From Thiosocius teredinicola (GTDB lineage: Bacteria > Pseudomonadota > Gammaproteobacteria > Chromatiales > Chromatiaceae): a stretch of 64,000 nt of DNA. The stretch is taken from positions 248,001-312,000 of the forward strand of contig NZ_CP019936.1 of NCBI RefSeq assembly GCF_002009425.1, given 5' to 3'. Below are positions 47,294 through 56,184 of the stretch, one piece after another (positions within the stretch are counted from its first letter, which is position 1; each line of letters begins with the position of its first letter). The translations under genes were made by a program, and so were the position numbers. The notes beneath the pieces were generated by a model that saw nothing but the letters and a program-made list of their open reading frames with translations, did not search any database and was not told the DNA's origin.

Positions 47294-47319
47294 TCACGCT
47301 TGAGGCGTGATGTACATCA
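47294..47319. promoter_or_regulatory. Hairpin and 12-bp palindrome upstream of the SGNH hydrolase gene
   Basis: TCACGC-TTGAG-GCGTGA (47294-47310) is followed, overlapping, by the perfect palindrome TGATGTACATCA (47308-47319) and then another TGTACA. The site is about 165 bases before the GTG start and could be an operator. The surrounding 47011-47484 stretch holds no supported gene. Confidence 0.35.
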
Positions 47320-47484
47320 GTGTACAACGCACATCGTTCGGGGTTGGGCGCGCTTGTTAAAACGTGTTTTGTAACGCTGAGCAGACATGGTGCCTAGTTG
47401 CTGCGCGGCGACGTCAACGACGCAACGTCGGTTGTCGGTGTCGCGGCAGAGTTGTCTTTCATATCCTCAGGGAGGAGAGCTTGC

Positions 47485-48597
47485 GTGAAGCAGTTTTATC
47501 TTGTTCGTTTGTCTCAAGCCGTTGCGATGGCAGTGCTGGTGTTTTGTTCCGCGACCACGGTCGCCGCACCGCAGTATTCGGCAGTGTATGCTTTCGGTGA
47601 CAGTCTGTCGGACAACGGCAATATTGCGAACATTACCGAAGCGGCGGGGCAGTCATTGCACCCCTTGTACTTCGATAGCTTTCCGAGTTTGATGCCGACA
47701 ACGGCATACGAGGCGAGCCGCAAGATGACAAACAGCGGCCCTGTATGGGTCGAGTCGCTGGCCGCGGGACTTGGGTTGCCTGCACTGCCTTCGACGACAG
47801 GCGGTACGATCTACGCCACCGCAGGCGCCAATTCGACCGACAACTTGCCATATGTTCCCCCGGAACACGAAGCCGTGCTGTCTATCGAGGAGCAAACGCA
47901 GTTGTTCCTGGCCCAACATGGCGGCGCAGCGCCGTCCGATGCACTGTACGCGTTCTCAGAAGGCGGCAACGATTTGCTCGATGCAGTCACCTACGCTACG
48001 AGCCCGCAGCAGATCGGTGAGATCACGGCAGCATCGTTGCAGAGCTTTATCGGCTCGGTGACTGCTCTCGCACTCGCCGGCGCCCACGACATCCTGGTGG
48101 TCAACGTACCGAACCTCGGGTTGACGCCCCAAAGCCAATTGATGGACAACCTGATGCCCGGCTTCGCCGACAACCTGACGCTGATGTCGGCGGTATACAA
48201 CGAGGCATTGGATATCTCTCTGTCTACGCTCGATCAGCAGCTGGCTGCCATTGGCGTGGACGTCAACGTGATGTTGCTCGATAGCTTCGGTTTGATTACC
48301 GATGTCGTGAACGACCCACAAGCCTACGGTTTCACCGAAGCCAACCAGGCATGCTTGGGCTTTGCACCGCAACAGCCCTGTGCCAACCCGGACGAGTACG
48401 TGTTCTGGGATGGCGCACATCCCACTGTCGCACTGCATAACCTGGCGGCCGCAGGCGCATTGAGCTTGCTCGATACCGAAGGTGAAGTCGGCGTGGGATC
48501 GGCCAATGTACCGCTGGCGCCGACGTTGTTGTTGCTGTTCGGCGGTTTGACGGGCTGGTCATTGAGCAAGCGTGGACGCGAGGTCCGCAACGCCTGA
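47485..48597 (+). CDS. Secreted SGNH/GDSL esterase with a PEP-CTERM-like C-terminus
   Basis: GGAGGAGAG six bases upstream supports the GTG at 47485 (370 residues). An N-terminal signal peptide is followed by the GDSL block AFGDSLSDNGNI, block III with GGNDL and block V with WDGAHPT, giving the Ser-Asp-His triad of plant-type and autotransporter-type GDSL lipases. Instead of a beta-barrel it ends VPLAPTLLLLFGGLTGWSLSKRGR, a Val-Pro-x-hydrophobic-basic tail like a PEP-CTERM sorting signal (VPEP core here reads VPLAP). If so, it would be processed by an exosortase and be bound to exopolysaccharide production. Confidence 0.85.
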   Translation: MKQFYLVRLSQAVAMAVLVFCSATTVAAPQYSAVYAFGDSLSDNGNIANITEAAGQSLHPLYFDSFPSLMPTTAYEASRKMTNSGPVWVESLAAGLGLPALPSTTGGTIYATAGANSTDNLPYVPPEHEAVLSIEEQTQLFLAQHGGAAPSDALYAFSEGGNDLLDAVTYATSPQQIGEITAASLQSFIGSVTALALAGAHDILVVNVPNLGLTPQSQLMDNLMPGFADNLTLMSAVYNEALDISLSTLDQQLAAIGVDVNVMLLDSFGLITDVVNDPQAYGFTEANQACLGFAPQQPCANPDEYVFWDGAHPTVALHNLAAAGALSLLDTEGEVGVGSANVPLAPTLLLLFGGLTGWSLSKRGREVRNA

Positions 48598-48677
48598 CAG
48601 CCCAGCTTGGCCCGGTCGTGCCTTGGTGCGCCGGGCATCAGCAAGCAAGATAGATCTACTCTGCTCAGCTGGTTTGC

Positions 48678-49292
48678 TCAGCGACACGCCTCGCGGGCAA
48701 GCTCGGTGATACCGTCCCAGTCACCGCCGCGCATCAATGTTGACGGTGCTACCCAGGAGCCGCCGACACAGGCGACGTTAGGCAGCGCGAGGTAGTCGCG
48801 GAAACTCTCGGCGCTGATGCCGCCGGTCGGACAGAAGGTGAGTTCCGGAAAGGGGCTGGCCATGGCCTTGAGCATGCCGATGCCCCCTGCCTGTTTGGCC
48901 GGGAAGAGCTTCAGGTGGTTGAAGCCAGCATCGCGCGCCTGCATAGCCTCGCCCGGTGTGAACACGCCCGGCAAGAAGGGCAAGTCGTACTGTGCACTGG
49001 CCTTGGCCAGTGCCGGCGTCAGGCCGGGGCTCACGGCAAACTTTGCGCCGGCATCGATCACCTTGGCGAATTGTTCGGAATGCGTCAGCGTACCGACACC
49101 GACGATAGCGTCCGGCACGGATTCGGCGATGCTGCGAACTGCATCGATGGCAACCGGCGTGCGCAAAGTCACTTCGAGTACGCGCAACCCGCCGGCGACC
49201 AATGCCTTGGCCAACGGCACGGCGTGCGTCAGGTCTTCGATCACGATCACCGGCATAACCGGTGCGGCTTTCAGTATGTCTTCGATAGTCAC
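48678..49292 (-). CDS. eda: KDPG / KHG aldolase Eda
   Basis: Eda cleaves 2-keto-3-deoxy-6-phosphogluconate to pyruvate and glyceraldehyde-3-phosphate, the last Entner-Doudoroff step. It has 204 residues. The catalytic Glu is in LRVLEVTLRT, the Schiff-base Lys in FNHLKLFPA, and the phosphate loop in PTGGIS. It lies 17 bases downstream of edd on the same strand, the usual edd-eda operon. Confidence 0.96.
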   Translation of the reverse strand: MTIEDILKAAPVMPVIVIEDLTHAVPLAKALVAGGLRVLEVTLRTPVAIDAVRSIAESVPDAIVGVGTLTHSEQFAKVIDAGAKFAVSPGLTPALAKASAQYDLPFLPGVFTPGEAMQARDAGFNHLKLFPAKQAGGIGMLKAMASPFPELTFCPTGGISAESFRDYLALPNVACVGGSWVAPSTLMRGGDWDGITELAREACR

Positions 49293-49309
49293 GATGGAAC
49301 CCCGCTGGG

Positions 49310-51172
49310 CTACTCGGTGGTGGATTGTGCAGTTGCTGGCAAGGGAAAGGCGTCGAGCATGATGCTCAGCGCACCTTGCTCCGCGCCATCTGCGCGTGCC
49401 CTGAAGCCATCAAACAATTCGCGCCCCAGTCCCCAATGGCTGGCAGACAGGTCGATCGGTTCGATGCTGCGTTGCTGCCATTCGTCGGGATCGACCAGCG
49501 CCTGTAATACACCATTCTCGCCGTCGACAAGAATCTCGTCACCATCTCGCACCCGCCCCAGTTCTCCACCGCTCAATACCTCCGGTGTGACATGAATGGC
49601 GGCAGGCACCTTGCCCGATGCGCCCGACATCCTGCCATCGGTCACCAACGCCACCTTGAAGCCGCGGTCCTGCAGCACGGTCAACGATGGCGTGAGCTTG
49701 TGCAGCTCGGGCATGCCATTGGCGCGCGGCCCCTGGTAACGCACGACGGCCACAAAGTCGCGTTCCAGCTCGCCGCGTTTGAACGCCGCGAGTACGTCAT
49801 CCTGGTCGTTGAACACGATGGCTGGCGCCTTGACCACCCGGTGCTCGGGTTTGACGGCCGACACCTTGATGACGGCACGTCCGAGATTGCCGGTTAGCAG
49901 GCGCAGGCCGCCGGTTGAACTGAACGGCTCGCCGATCGGGCGCAGGACATCCGGATCGCCGGTAGTATGAGGCGATGCACGCCACGCCAGTTTGTCGCCA
50001 TGCAGCCAGGGTTCTTCGGCATAGGTTTCGAGCGGCGCGCCCATGATTGTCTGCGCATCGCCGTGCATCAGTCCGCCGCTGATCAATTCGCGGATCATGA
50101 AGCCGCAGCCTCCGGCCGCCTGAAAGTGGTTCACGTCGGCCTTGCCGTTGGGGTAGATGCGCGCCAGCAGGGGGACCACTGCAGACAGGTCATTGAAATC
50201 GTCCCAGTTGATCATCACGCCGGCGGCGCGCGCCATCGCGACCAGATGCATCGTGTGATTCGTCGATCCGCCGGTCGCCAGCAATGCGGCAACGGCATTG
50301 ACGATACTGCGCTCGTCGATCATGTGGCCGACCGGTATGAACTGATCACCGAGCGCCGTGATCGCCACTGCGCGCTGCGCGGCTTCACGCGTCAATGCGT
50401 CCCGCAAGGGCGTGCCCGGATTGACGAAGGCGCTGCCGGGAATGTGCAGTCCCATGGCCTCCATCATCATCTGGTTGCTGTTGGCGGTGCCGTAGAAAGT
50501 ACAGGTGCCGGCACTGTGATACGACTTGCTCTCCGCTTCGAGCAGTTGATCACGCGTGACCTTGCCCTCGGCGAAGAGTTGGCGGGTTTTGGCTTTTTCG
50601 TCGTTCGACATGCCGCTGGTCATCGGGCCTGCCGGTACGAACACCGCGGGTAGGTGACCGAAGGTCAGCGCTGCGATGGTCAATCCCGGCACGATCTTGT
50701 CGCATACGCCCAGATATAGAACGGCATCGAAGGTGTTGTGCGACAGCGCGACGGCCGTCGCCATTGCGATCGTGTCGCGACTGAACAGCGATAACTCCAT
50801 GCCCGGTTGGCCCTGGGTGACGCCATCGCACATGGCCGGCACGCCACCGGCGAACTGTGCCGTTGCGCCGACCTGGCGCGTCGCTTCCTTGATGAGTTCC
50901 GGGTAGTGCTCGAAGGGCTGGTGGGCCGACAACATGTCGTTGTATGCCGAGACGATCGCCAGGTTCGGGTGGCGCAGTTCGCGCAGTACTCTCTTGTCGC
51001 CGCTGGGAAAGGCGGCGAACGCGTGCGCCAGGTTGGTACATGACAGGGCTTTGCGCACCGGGCCGGTGCCGATGGCCTGGTCCACGCGTGCAAGGTAAGC
51101 GGCCCGCGATGCTTTGCTGCGATCGATGATACGCTGCGTTACGCGTTCCACTTCAGGATGTAACTGGGGCAT
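49310..51172 (-). CDS. edd: 6-phosphogluconate dehydratase Edd
   Basis: Edd dehydrates 6-phosphogluconate to KDPG. It is an IlvD/Edd-family iron-sulfur enzyme with 620 residues, the Edd length. Cluster Cys lie in [17 protein letters not shown] and [12 protein letters not shown]; the N-terminal [17 protein letters not shown] and the [13 protein letters not shown] block favour Edd over dihydroxy-acid dehydratase. With eda it forms a complete Entner-Doudoroff branch; glucose-6-phosphate dehydrogenase genes are not in this window. Confidence 0.96.
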   Translation of the reverse strand: MPQLHPEVERVTQRIIDRSKASRAAYLARVDQAIGTGPVRKALSCTNLAHAFAAFPSGDKRVLRELRHPNLAIVSAYNDMLSAHQPFEHYPELIKEATRQVGATAQFAGGVPAMCDGVTQGQPGMELSLFSRDTIAMATAVALSHNTFDAVLYLGVCDKIVPGLTIAALTFGHLPAVFVPAGPMTSGMSNDEKAKTRQLFAEGKVTRDQLLEAESKSYHSAGTCTFYGTANSNQMMMEAMGLHIPGSAFVNPGTPLRDALTREAAQRAVAITALGDQFIPVGHMIDERSIVNAVAALLATGGSTNHTMHLVAMARAAGVMINWDDFNDLSAVVPLLARIYPNGKADVNHFQAAGGCGFMIRELISGGLMHGDAQTIMGAPLETYAEEPWLHGDKLAWRASPHTTGDPDVLRPIGEPFSSTGGLRLLTGNLGRAVIKVSAVKPEHRVVKAPAIVFNDQDDVLAAFKRGELERDFVAVVRYQGPRANGMPELHKLTPSLTVLQDRGFKVALVTDGRMSGASGKVPAAIHVTPEVLSGGELGRVRDGDEILVDGENGVLQALVDPDEWQQRSIEPIDLSASHWGLGRELFDGFRARADGAEQGALSIMLDAFPLPATAQSTTE

Positions 51173-51343
51173 GGCTTCTCCCTGGGCGATGGCGGGCGGT
51201 TCGGCGGGGCCGTGGAAGGCGCACTTGTGGGACCGGGTACGCTGATGTTTGCAATTGCCGTGCCCCGGGTCAACGCAGCAAAGCTATGCTTTGTGCACGC
51301 AGATGCGGGTCCGTGCCGCACACGGCAGGTCGAAGCAAAGAAT

Positions 51344-52273
51344 ATGTCGGACAAACATTACTCCTTGATGATCCACGGCGGTGCCGGTGCGCGTAGTGAG
51401 CTACACGACGCAGACCGCGCAGCAGGCTACCGCAGCGGGCTGCAGCGGGTGTTGGAACAGGGCCGGGCGATGTTGGCGTCAGGCGGCCGGGCGATCGATG
51501 TCGTGACCCATTGTGCGGCCCTGCTGGAAGATGACCCGATGTTCAACGCCGGACGCGGTTCGGTACTCAATGAGCAGGGCGCCGTTGAAATGGATGCGGC
51601 GTTGATGGACGGCAGCAACCTGGGTGCTGGCGCGGTGGCCGGCGTCCATCATATCGCCAATCCGATCCGCCTGGCCCGGCTCGTGATGGAAAAAACGCCG
51701 CACCTGATGCTGATCGGCGACGGTGCGATGCGATTTGCCGATGAGTGCAGCATCCCGCGACTGCAGGATGACGAGTTTCTGTTGCCTTACCGGTTGGCGC
51801 AACTCGAACATGCCCGCCAAGCGGGCAAGACCGAGCTTGATCATACCGGGCGGGCGATCCCGGACAAGTACGGCACGATCGGTGCCGTCGCACGCGACCT
51901 CGACGGTAACCTTGCGGCAGCCACCTCGACCGGTGGCATGACCAACAAGCGGGTCGGCCGCGTCGGCGATACGCCGATCGTTGGCGCGGGCGTCTATGCC
52001 GACAACGAAACCTGTGCGGTGTCGGCGACCGGTGTCGGCGAGCACTTCATGCGCACGGTGTTGGCCAAGACCATTGCGGACTATATGCAGATGCAAGGAT
52101 TGGATGCGGCATCGGCGACGCGGGCCGGGCTGGCGTACCTGCAGCGGCGCGTCGCCGGCCAGGGCGGCGTCATCGTCGTTGGGCACGATGGGCGTTGCGC
52201 AAGTGGTTTCACTACGCCGGCGATGTTGCAGGGTTGGATAGAGCGATCCGGTGAGGCGGTCGTGCAGCTCTGA
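51344..52273 (+). CDS. Isoaspartyl peptidase / L-asparaginase (Ntn hydrolase, type III)
   Basis: A 309-residue Ntn hydrolase. It starts LMIHGGAGA and self-cleaves before the Thr in the motif KYGTIGAVARDLDGNLAAATSTGGMTNKR, giving alpha and beta chains; the STGG and GDTPIVGAGVYAD parts bind the substrate carboxylate. It would hydrolyse isoaspartyl dipeptides and asparagine and so release ammonia or amino acids. The ATG at 51344 matches the family; the upstream extension has no homology. It is convergent with cynS. Confidence 0.93.
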   Translation: MSDKHYSLMIHGGAGARSELHDADRAAGYRSGLQRVLEQGRAMLASGGRAIDVVTHCAALLEDDPMFNAGRGSVLNEQGAVEMDAALMDGSNLGAGAVAGVHHIANPIRLARLVMEKTPHLMLIGDGAMRFADECSIPRLQDDEFLLPYRLAQLEHARQAGKTELDHTGRAIPDKYGTIGAVARDLDGNLAAATSTGGMTNKRVGRVGDTPIVGAGVYADNETCAVSATGVGEHFMRTVLAKTIADYMQMQGLDAASATRAGLAYLQRRVAGQGGVIVVGHDGRCASGFTTPAMLQGWIERSGEAVVQL

Positions 52274-52281
52274 CGGGCACA

Positions 52282-52301
52282 GCGCAGCCTGATGGCTGCG
52301 C
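52282..52301. terminator. Hairpin between convergent peptidase and cynS genes
   Basis: An exact 8-bp stem GCGCAGCC / GGCTGCGC with loop TGAT lies between two convergent stops. There is no T run, so it would be a weak intrinsic terminator or a transcript-end stabiliser. Confidence 0.5.
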
Positions 52302-52321
52302 GCCCCTATGCAGATTGTCCG

Positions 52322-52762
52322 TTACCAGGATTTATACGGCAGGAACTTACCGTTCAGGGTGACGACGACGCGATCGCCTTTCGGATCTTCTTTCTTGTCG
52401 ATGTCCATCGTGAAATCGATGGCGCTCATGATGCCGTCACCAAACTTCTCGTGAATCAGCTCTTTAATGGTCTCGCCATAGACGCCCACGATCTCGTACC
52501 AGCGATAGATCACCGGATCGGTCGGCACGGTCTGTGACCAGGTCTTGTGCGGGAACGCCTGCAGCGCTTCGGCAACCTCGCTGCCGAGGCCAAGCACCTC
52601 GGCGACCGCTGCGGCCGGTTTGGGATCGAGATGGTTCATGCCCAGACAAGCCGAACAGACATACTCGGTCGAAAGCTCGGCGGCATCGCCAATGGCCTTC
52701 CAGGTCAGTCCCTGTTCTGTCTTCGCCGCCAGAATGGCAGCCTTCATTTCCGCTTTGTTCAT
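52322..52762 (-). CDS. cynS: Cyanate hydratase (cyanase) CynS
   Basis: CynS converts cyanate and bicarbonate to ammonia and two CO2. The 146 residues have the N-terminal helical domain (LTWKAIGDAAELSTEYVCSACLG) and the C-terminal catalytic domain with Arg and Glu in PVIYRWYEIVGVYGE and Ser in DGIMSAIDF, corresponding to the known catalytic triad Arg96, Glu99 and Ser122 of E. coli. It is divergent from the ABC transporter operon. A perfect -24/-12 element lies 40-70 bases before its start, so expression should depend on sigma-54. No carbonic anhydrase gene (cynT) is adjacent. Confidence 0.97.
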   Translation of the reverse strand: MNKAEMKAAILAAKTEQGLTWKAIGDAAELSTEYVCSACLGMNHLDPKPAAAVAEVLGLGSEVAEALQAFPHKTWSQTVPTDPVIYRWYEIVGVYGETIKELIHEKFGDGIMSAIDFTMDIDKKEDPKGDRVVVTLNGKFLPYKSW

Positions 52763-52812
52763 CGAATTCCTCTAGGTTCAGTTAGCGACGGATCGCAAGC
52801 CTGAACCCGCTG

Positions 52813-52830
52813 CAGCAAGAGGGGTGCCAA
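52813..52830 (-). promoter_or_regulatory. Sigma-54 promoter of cynS
   Basis: Read on the minus strand: TTGGCACCCCTCTTGCTG, an exact match to TGGCAC-N5-TTGCT with the GG and GC doublets ten bases apart. Transcription would start near 52803, about 40 bases before the cynS ATG. Confidence 0.85.
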
Positions 52831-52918
52831 TGGCGTCCGGCGCAGTTCGCATCATTAATAGGGACGATTCGGCAGGGGCCGTGTGCCGCGGATTGTCCAC
52901 TGCTGCAGTCGCTGAGAA

Positions 52919-52943
52919 ATGTCGGACATTGTCATCATTGTCC
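52919..52943. promoter_or_regulatory. Candidate enhancer (activator-binding) site shared by cynS and the transporter operon
   Basis: The palindrome GACATTGTC (52925-52933) is flanked by half-sites ATGTC (52919-52923) and ATTGTCC (52937-52943), with another ATTGTCC at 52892-52898. It lies about 97 bases from the cynS -24 element and 68 from the transporter -24 element, normal distances for a sigma-54 upstream activating sequence. The same core recurs before the redox operon. Confidence 0.6.
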
Positions 52944-52998
52944 ATGCGCTGGCAGCCGGATGGATACGCAATTCGCTGAAATCAAGGCGAATATCGCG

Positions 52999-53016
52999 CT
53001 GGCACGATGCCTGCAG
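52999..53016 (+). promoter_or_regulatory. Sigma-54 promoter of the ABC transporter operon
   Basis: CTGGCACGATGCCTGCAG contains TGGCACG at -24 and CTGCA at -12 (consensus TTGCA), with GG and GC exactly ten bases apart. The predicted start point near 53026 leaves a leader of about 27 bases before the ATG at 53053. Confidence 0.8.
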
Positions 53017-53052
53017 AAGTTGACGCGAATCAAAAACCGAGAGGCTCACCCG

Positions 53053-53856
53053 ATGAGCGATTACGTCCGCGTCGACTATGTCAGCCACACCTTCAAGGGT
53101 CAGAAGGCGCCCACCCTCAGCGATATCGATGTGACCATCGGCAGCGGTGAGCAGGTCGCTCTGATCGGTCGCAGTGGCTGCGGCAAGTCGACGCTACTGC
53201 ATATGCTCGCCGGCTTGATGATGCCCTCGGAAGGCTGCGTGCGCATTCATGGGCACCAGCTCACCCGACCGAGCGCCAAGTGGAACATGATGTTTCAGAA
53301 GCCGTCGCTCTACCCATGGATGAGTGTTGCCGACAACGTGGGCCTGGGCCTGGCGTTCGCCGGCAAGAAGGACCCGAAGCGCGTTGCCGATCTGCTCGAT
53401 CTGGTCGGACTGAGCGACAAGGCCAAGGCCAACCCGCAGAGCCTGTCCGGCGGTCAGCAACAGCGTGTGGCCCTGGCGCGCTCGCTGGCCACGTCCCCCG
53501 ACATGCTGCTGCTCGACGAGCCGTTCTCTGCGCTGGATGCCTTCACGCGTTCCAGTCTGCAGGACGAGGTCTCGCGCATCGCGCGTGAACAGAGCCTGAC
53601 GATGGTCATGGTTACGCACGATATCGAAGAGGCCGTGGCGATGGCCGATCGGGTGCTGATCATGGCCGCCGAGCCCGGTCGTATCGTCGGCGAGATGCAT
53701 GTCGATCTCGATTTTCCGCGCAACCGCGCGACCCCTGAGTTCAGTCGTCAGCGTGAAACCCTGATGACGACGTTCGAACAGTTGGTGGGTGATGAGTCGG
53801 CGGCGACGAGCAAGGTCGCACCGGACGAAGCCAGCGACGACCTCGAAGCTGCCTGA
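53053..53856 (+). CDS. ABC transporter ATP-binding protein, nitrate/sulfonate/cyanate type
   Basis: A 267-residue ATPase of the NrtD/SsuB/CynD group. Walker A is GRSGCGKSTLLHMLAG, the Q-loop FQKPSLYPWMSVADNVGLGL, signature [17 protein letters not shown], Walker B LLLDEPFSALD and the switch His in VTHDIEEAVAMADR. The start at ATG 53053 follows the sigma-54 promoter; upstream in-frame codons lie across the promoter and are excluded. Proximity to cynS and shared regulation suggest cyanate or a cyanate precursor as substrate. Confidence 0.92.
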   Translation: MSDYVRVDYVSHTFKGQKAPTLSDIDVTIGSGEQVALIGRSGCGKSTLLHMLAGLMMPSEGCVRIHGHQLTRPSAKWNMMFQKPSLYPWMSVADNVGLGLAFAGKKDPKRVADLLDLVGLSDKAKANPQSLSGGQQQRVALARSLATSPDMLLLDEPFSALDAFTRSSLQDEVSRIAREQSLTMVMVTHDIEEAVAMADRVLIMAAEPGRIVGEMHVDLDFPRNRATPEFSRQRETLMTTFEQLVGDESAATSKVAPDEASDDLEAA

Positions 53857-53920
53857 TTCCCGAATTTTCGCAGACCCACCTAAGGGTTTCCCAGAAAAGT
53901 TGCCGAGAAGGATTGATCCC

Positions 53921-55156
53921 ATGAACGAATTTGATGATGAGTTGAAGTACATCGAACAGCACGAGATGAGTCGTCGCGATTTCATGCTCGACATGATGGC
54001 GGCCGGCGGCATGATGGGTGCCGGGCTGAGCCTGTCGGCGTCGGCATTTGCCAATGCCCAAGTGCCCGACGACGAGGTTGTGCGTATCGGCTATCTGCCG
54101 ATCACCGATGCCACCGCGCTGTTGGTGGCACACGGCATGGGCTTTTTCGAAGACGAAGGCCTGAAGGCGGAAAAGCCGACGTTGATCCGCGGCTGGTCGC
54201 CACTGGTCGAAGGATTCGCTGCCGGCAAGTTCAACCTGGTGCACTTCCTCAAGCCGATCCCGGTGTGGATGCGCTACAACAACAACTTCCCGGTCAAGAT
54301 CATGTCGTGGGCGCATATCAACGGTTCGGCGTTGGTCGTCGGCAAGCACATCAAAGCGGAAGATTTCAAAGACCTGGGCGGTAAGCAGGTCGCTGTGCCT
54401 TACTGGTACTCGATGCACAACATTGTGCTGCAGATCGCGCTGCGCGAAGCCGGCTTGAAACCCGTCATCAAGGATCAGAGCGAGGCGCTCGCGGCCGACG
54501 AGGTCAACCTGATGATCATGCCGCCGCCGGACATGCCGCCCGCCCTGGCGGCCAAGAAGATCGACGCCTTCATCGTTGCCGAACCGTTCAACGCATTCGG
54601 TGAACTGAAGGCCGGCGGCAAGATGTTGCGCTTCACCGGCGATATCTGGAAGAACCATCCGTGCTGCGTGGTGTGCATGAACGAGAACACCGTGAAGGCC
54701 AAGCCGGAGTGGACGCAGAAGGTCATGAACGCCATCGTGCGCGCCGAAGTCTATGCGCAGGAGAACAAGGAAGAAGTGGCGCGCATGATGTCGAAAGACG
54801 GCAAGCGTTACCTGCCGATGCCGGCCAAGGCCGTGGTGCGTGCGATGACGTTCTACGACGACGCCAAGTACGCCTCGCCGGACGCGATCCGTCACCCGGA
54901 ATACGGCAATGGCCGCATCGACTTCTCACCCTATCCGTATCCGTCGGCGACCAAGCTGATCGTCAATGCGATGAACGAAACACTGGTCGGGGGTGACAAG
55001 ACCTTCCTCGACGGACTCGATCCGCAGTTCGTCGCCGACGACCTGGTGGATTACGAGTTCGTCAAGGCTGCGATGGCCAAGTACCCGGGATGGGAAAAGG
55101 CACCGGGTGTCGATCCGGCCAACCCGTATGAACGTGTCGAGGTCGTCAAGGTATGA
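53921..55156 (+). CDS. ABC transporter substrate-binding protein with Tat-type signal, NrtA/SsuA/CynA superfamily
   Basis: A 411-residue protein. After an acidic start the signal region MSRRDFMLDMMAAGGMMGAGLSL has the twin-arginine pattern, so it is probably exported folded and may be lipid-free. The binding domain follows: VRIGYLPITDATALLVAHGMGFFEDEGL, then a GKQVAVPYWYSMHNI block and MPPPDMPPALAAKKIDAFIVAEPF. This layout is that of nitrate, bicarbonate and cyanate binding proteins (CmpA/NrtA) rather than sulfonate types. The gene lies between the ATPase and permease genes. Confidence 0.9.
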   Translation: MNEFDDELKYIEQHEMSRRDFMLDMMAAGGMMGAGLSLSASAFANAQVPDDEVVRIGYLPITDATALLVAHGMGFFEDEGLKAEKPTLIRGWSPLVEGFAAGKFNLVHFLKPIPVWMRYNNNFPVKIMSWAHINGSALVVGKHIKAEDFKDLGGKQVAVPYWYSMHNIVLQIALREAGLKPVIKDQSEALAADEVNLMIMPPPDMPPALAAKKIDAFIVAEPFNAFGELKAGGKMLRFTGDIWKNHPCCVVCMNENTVKAKPEWTQKVMNAIVRAEVYAQENKEEVARMMSKDGKRYLPMPAKAVVRAMTFYDDAKYASPDAIRHPEYGNGRIDFSPYPYPSATKLIVNAMNETLVGGDKTFLDGLDPQFVADDLVDYEFVKAAMAKYPGWEKAPGVDPANPYERVEVVKV

Positions 55157-55995
55157 GTAGCGTTCAGTCGATCACCGGCGAACATCTCACCGCCAGGGAT
55201 GGCGGCATCGATTGGGGGTCGCTGATGCGAAGCGTTCTTGCACGGTTGGCCTACCCGCTGGCCGGGATCAGTATCCTGGTAGCGGTCTGGTGGTTCGGCG
55301 GCTATCTGATTGCGAGCAATCCGGATACCGAGTCGTTCGCCGATTTTGCACCGGTGCCGGCGTTCATTCGCCTCGGCGACCTGCTCGAGTCGGGCGCGGT
55401 TTGGACAGCGGTGTTTCCCAGCCTGGAACGGATCGGTTACGGCCTGTTGTGGGCGGTACTGATCGGCGTGCCGACCGGCGTCGCCATCGGGCTGTACGCC
55501 AGCCTGCGTGAACTCTCGCACGTGCCGTTTCAGTTCCTGCGCATGATCAGCCCGCTGGCCTGGATGCCGATCGCCGTGCTGGCATTCGAGACCTGGGATG
55601 CGGCGATTGTGTTCCTGGTCGCGGTGGCGGCAATCTGGCCGGTGTTGTTTTCGTCGGCGCAAGGTGTGCGCCGGATCGACCCCTTGTGGTTCAAGGTGGC
55701 GCGCAATCTTGGTGCCGACGGTCTGCAGATGCTGCGCAGGATCATCTTCCCGGCGATCGCACAGGACATCTTTGCGGGTATTCGCCTCGCGGTCGGTGTG
55801 GCCTGGATCGTGTTGGTGCCGGCCGAGTATCTCGGCGTGACCAGCGGTCTGGGTTACGCGATCAACGATGCACGCGATACCCTGGAATACGACACGCTGG
55901 CGGCGATGGTCGTTGTCATCGGTGTTATTGGTTTTCTTCTCGACGGTATCTGCGTGACCCTGATTCGCCGCTTCAGTTGGCACCAGGAAGGCTGA
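55153..55995 (+). CDS. ABC transporter permease, nitrate/sulfonate/cyanate type
   Basis: A 280-residue permease with about six helices and the cytoplasmic coupling motif: EAA-like loop RNLGADGLQMLRRIIFPAIAQDIFAGIRLAVGVAW. FLRMISPLAWMPIAVLAFETWD matches the NrtB/SsuC family. The ATG overlaps the substrate-binding gene stop by four bases. It ends the transporter operon; a short GC hairpin lies just after it (GCCCC-GTTTA-GGGGC at 56040-56054) and could attenuate read-through to the regulator gene. Confidence 0.92.
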   Translation: MSSVQSITGEHLTARDGGIDWGSLMRSVLARLAYPLAGISILVAVWWFGGYLIASNPDTESFADFAPVPAFIRLGDLLESGAVWTAVFPSLERIGYGLLWAVLIGVPTGVAIGLYASLRELSHVPFQFLRMISPLAWMPIAVLAFETWDAAIVFLVAVAAIWPVLFSSAQGVRRIDPLWFKVARNLGADGLQMLRRIIFPAIAQDIFAGIRLAVGVAWIVLVPAEYLGVTSGLGYAINDARDTLEYDTLAAMVVVIGVIGFLLDGICVTLIRRFSWHQEG

Positions 55996-56129
55996 GCGGC
56001 CCAACCCGATAGCTCGAAGCACCGTTTTGGCGCGCTGCTGCCCCGTTTAGGGGCCGCGGCGCGCGAATGTTCGCGAAGGCGGTCATTAATGCACCACGCC
56101 GGGTCTGATTAACCGGTGCAGCCAGTTTA

Positions 56130-56147
56130 GTGGCCCCAATCTTGCTC
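56130..56147 (+). promoter_or_regulatory. Possible sigma-54 promoter of the regulator gene
   Basis: GTGGCCCCAATCTTGCTC has GG-N10-GC spacing and a perfect TTGCT at -12, but CCC rather than CAC at -24. It would start transcription near 56157, just before the regulator coding region. The leader contains ATGTC and ATTGTC half-sites like those in the candidate enhancers (56158-56170). Confidence 0.5.
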
Positions 56148-56184
56148 TCCAGTGCCAATGTCGTCATTGTCGTGCCGAGTCAAG

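Noticed and set aside
52919-52943. Classical NifA site TGT-N10-ACA in the candidate enhancers
   Set aside because: I looked for this spacing at both loci and did not find it; the repeated element is GACA(A/T)TGTC with half-sites instead.
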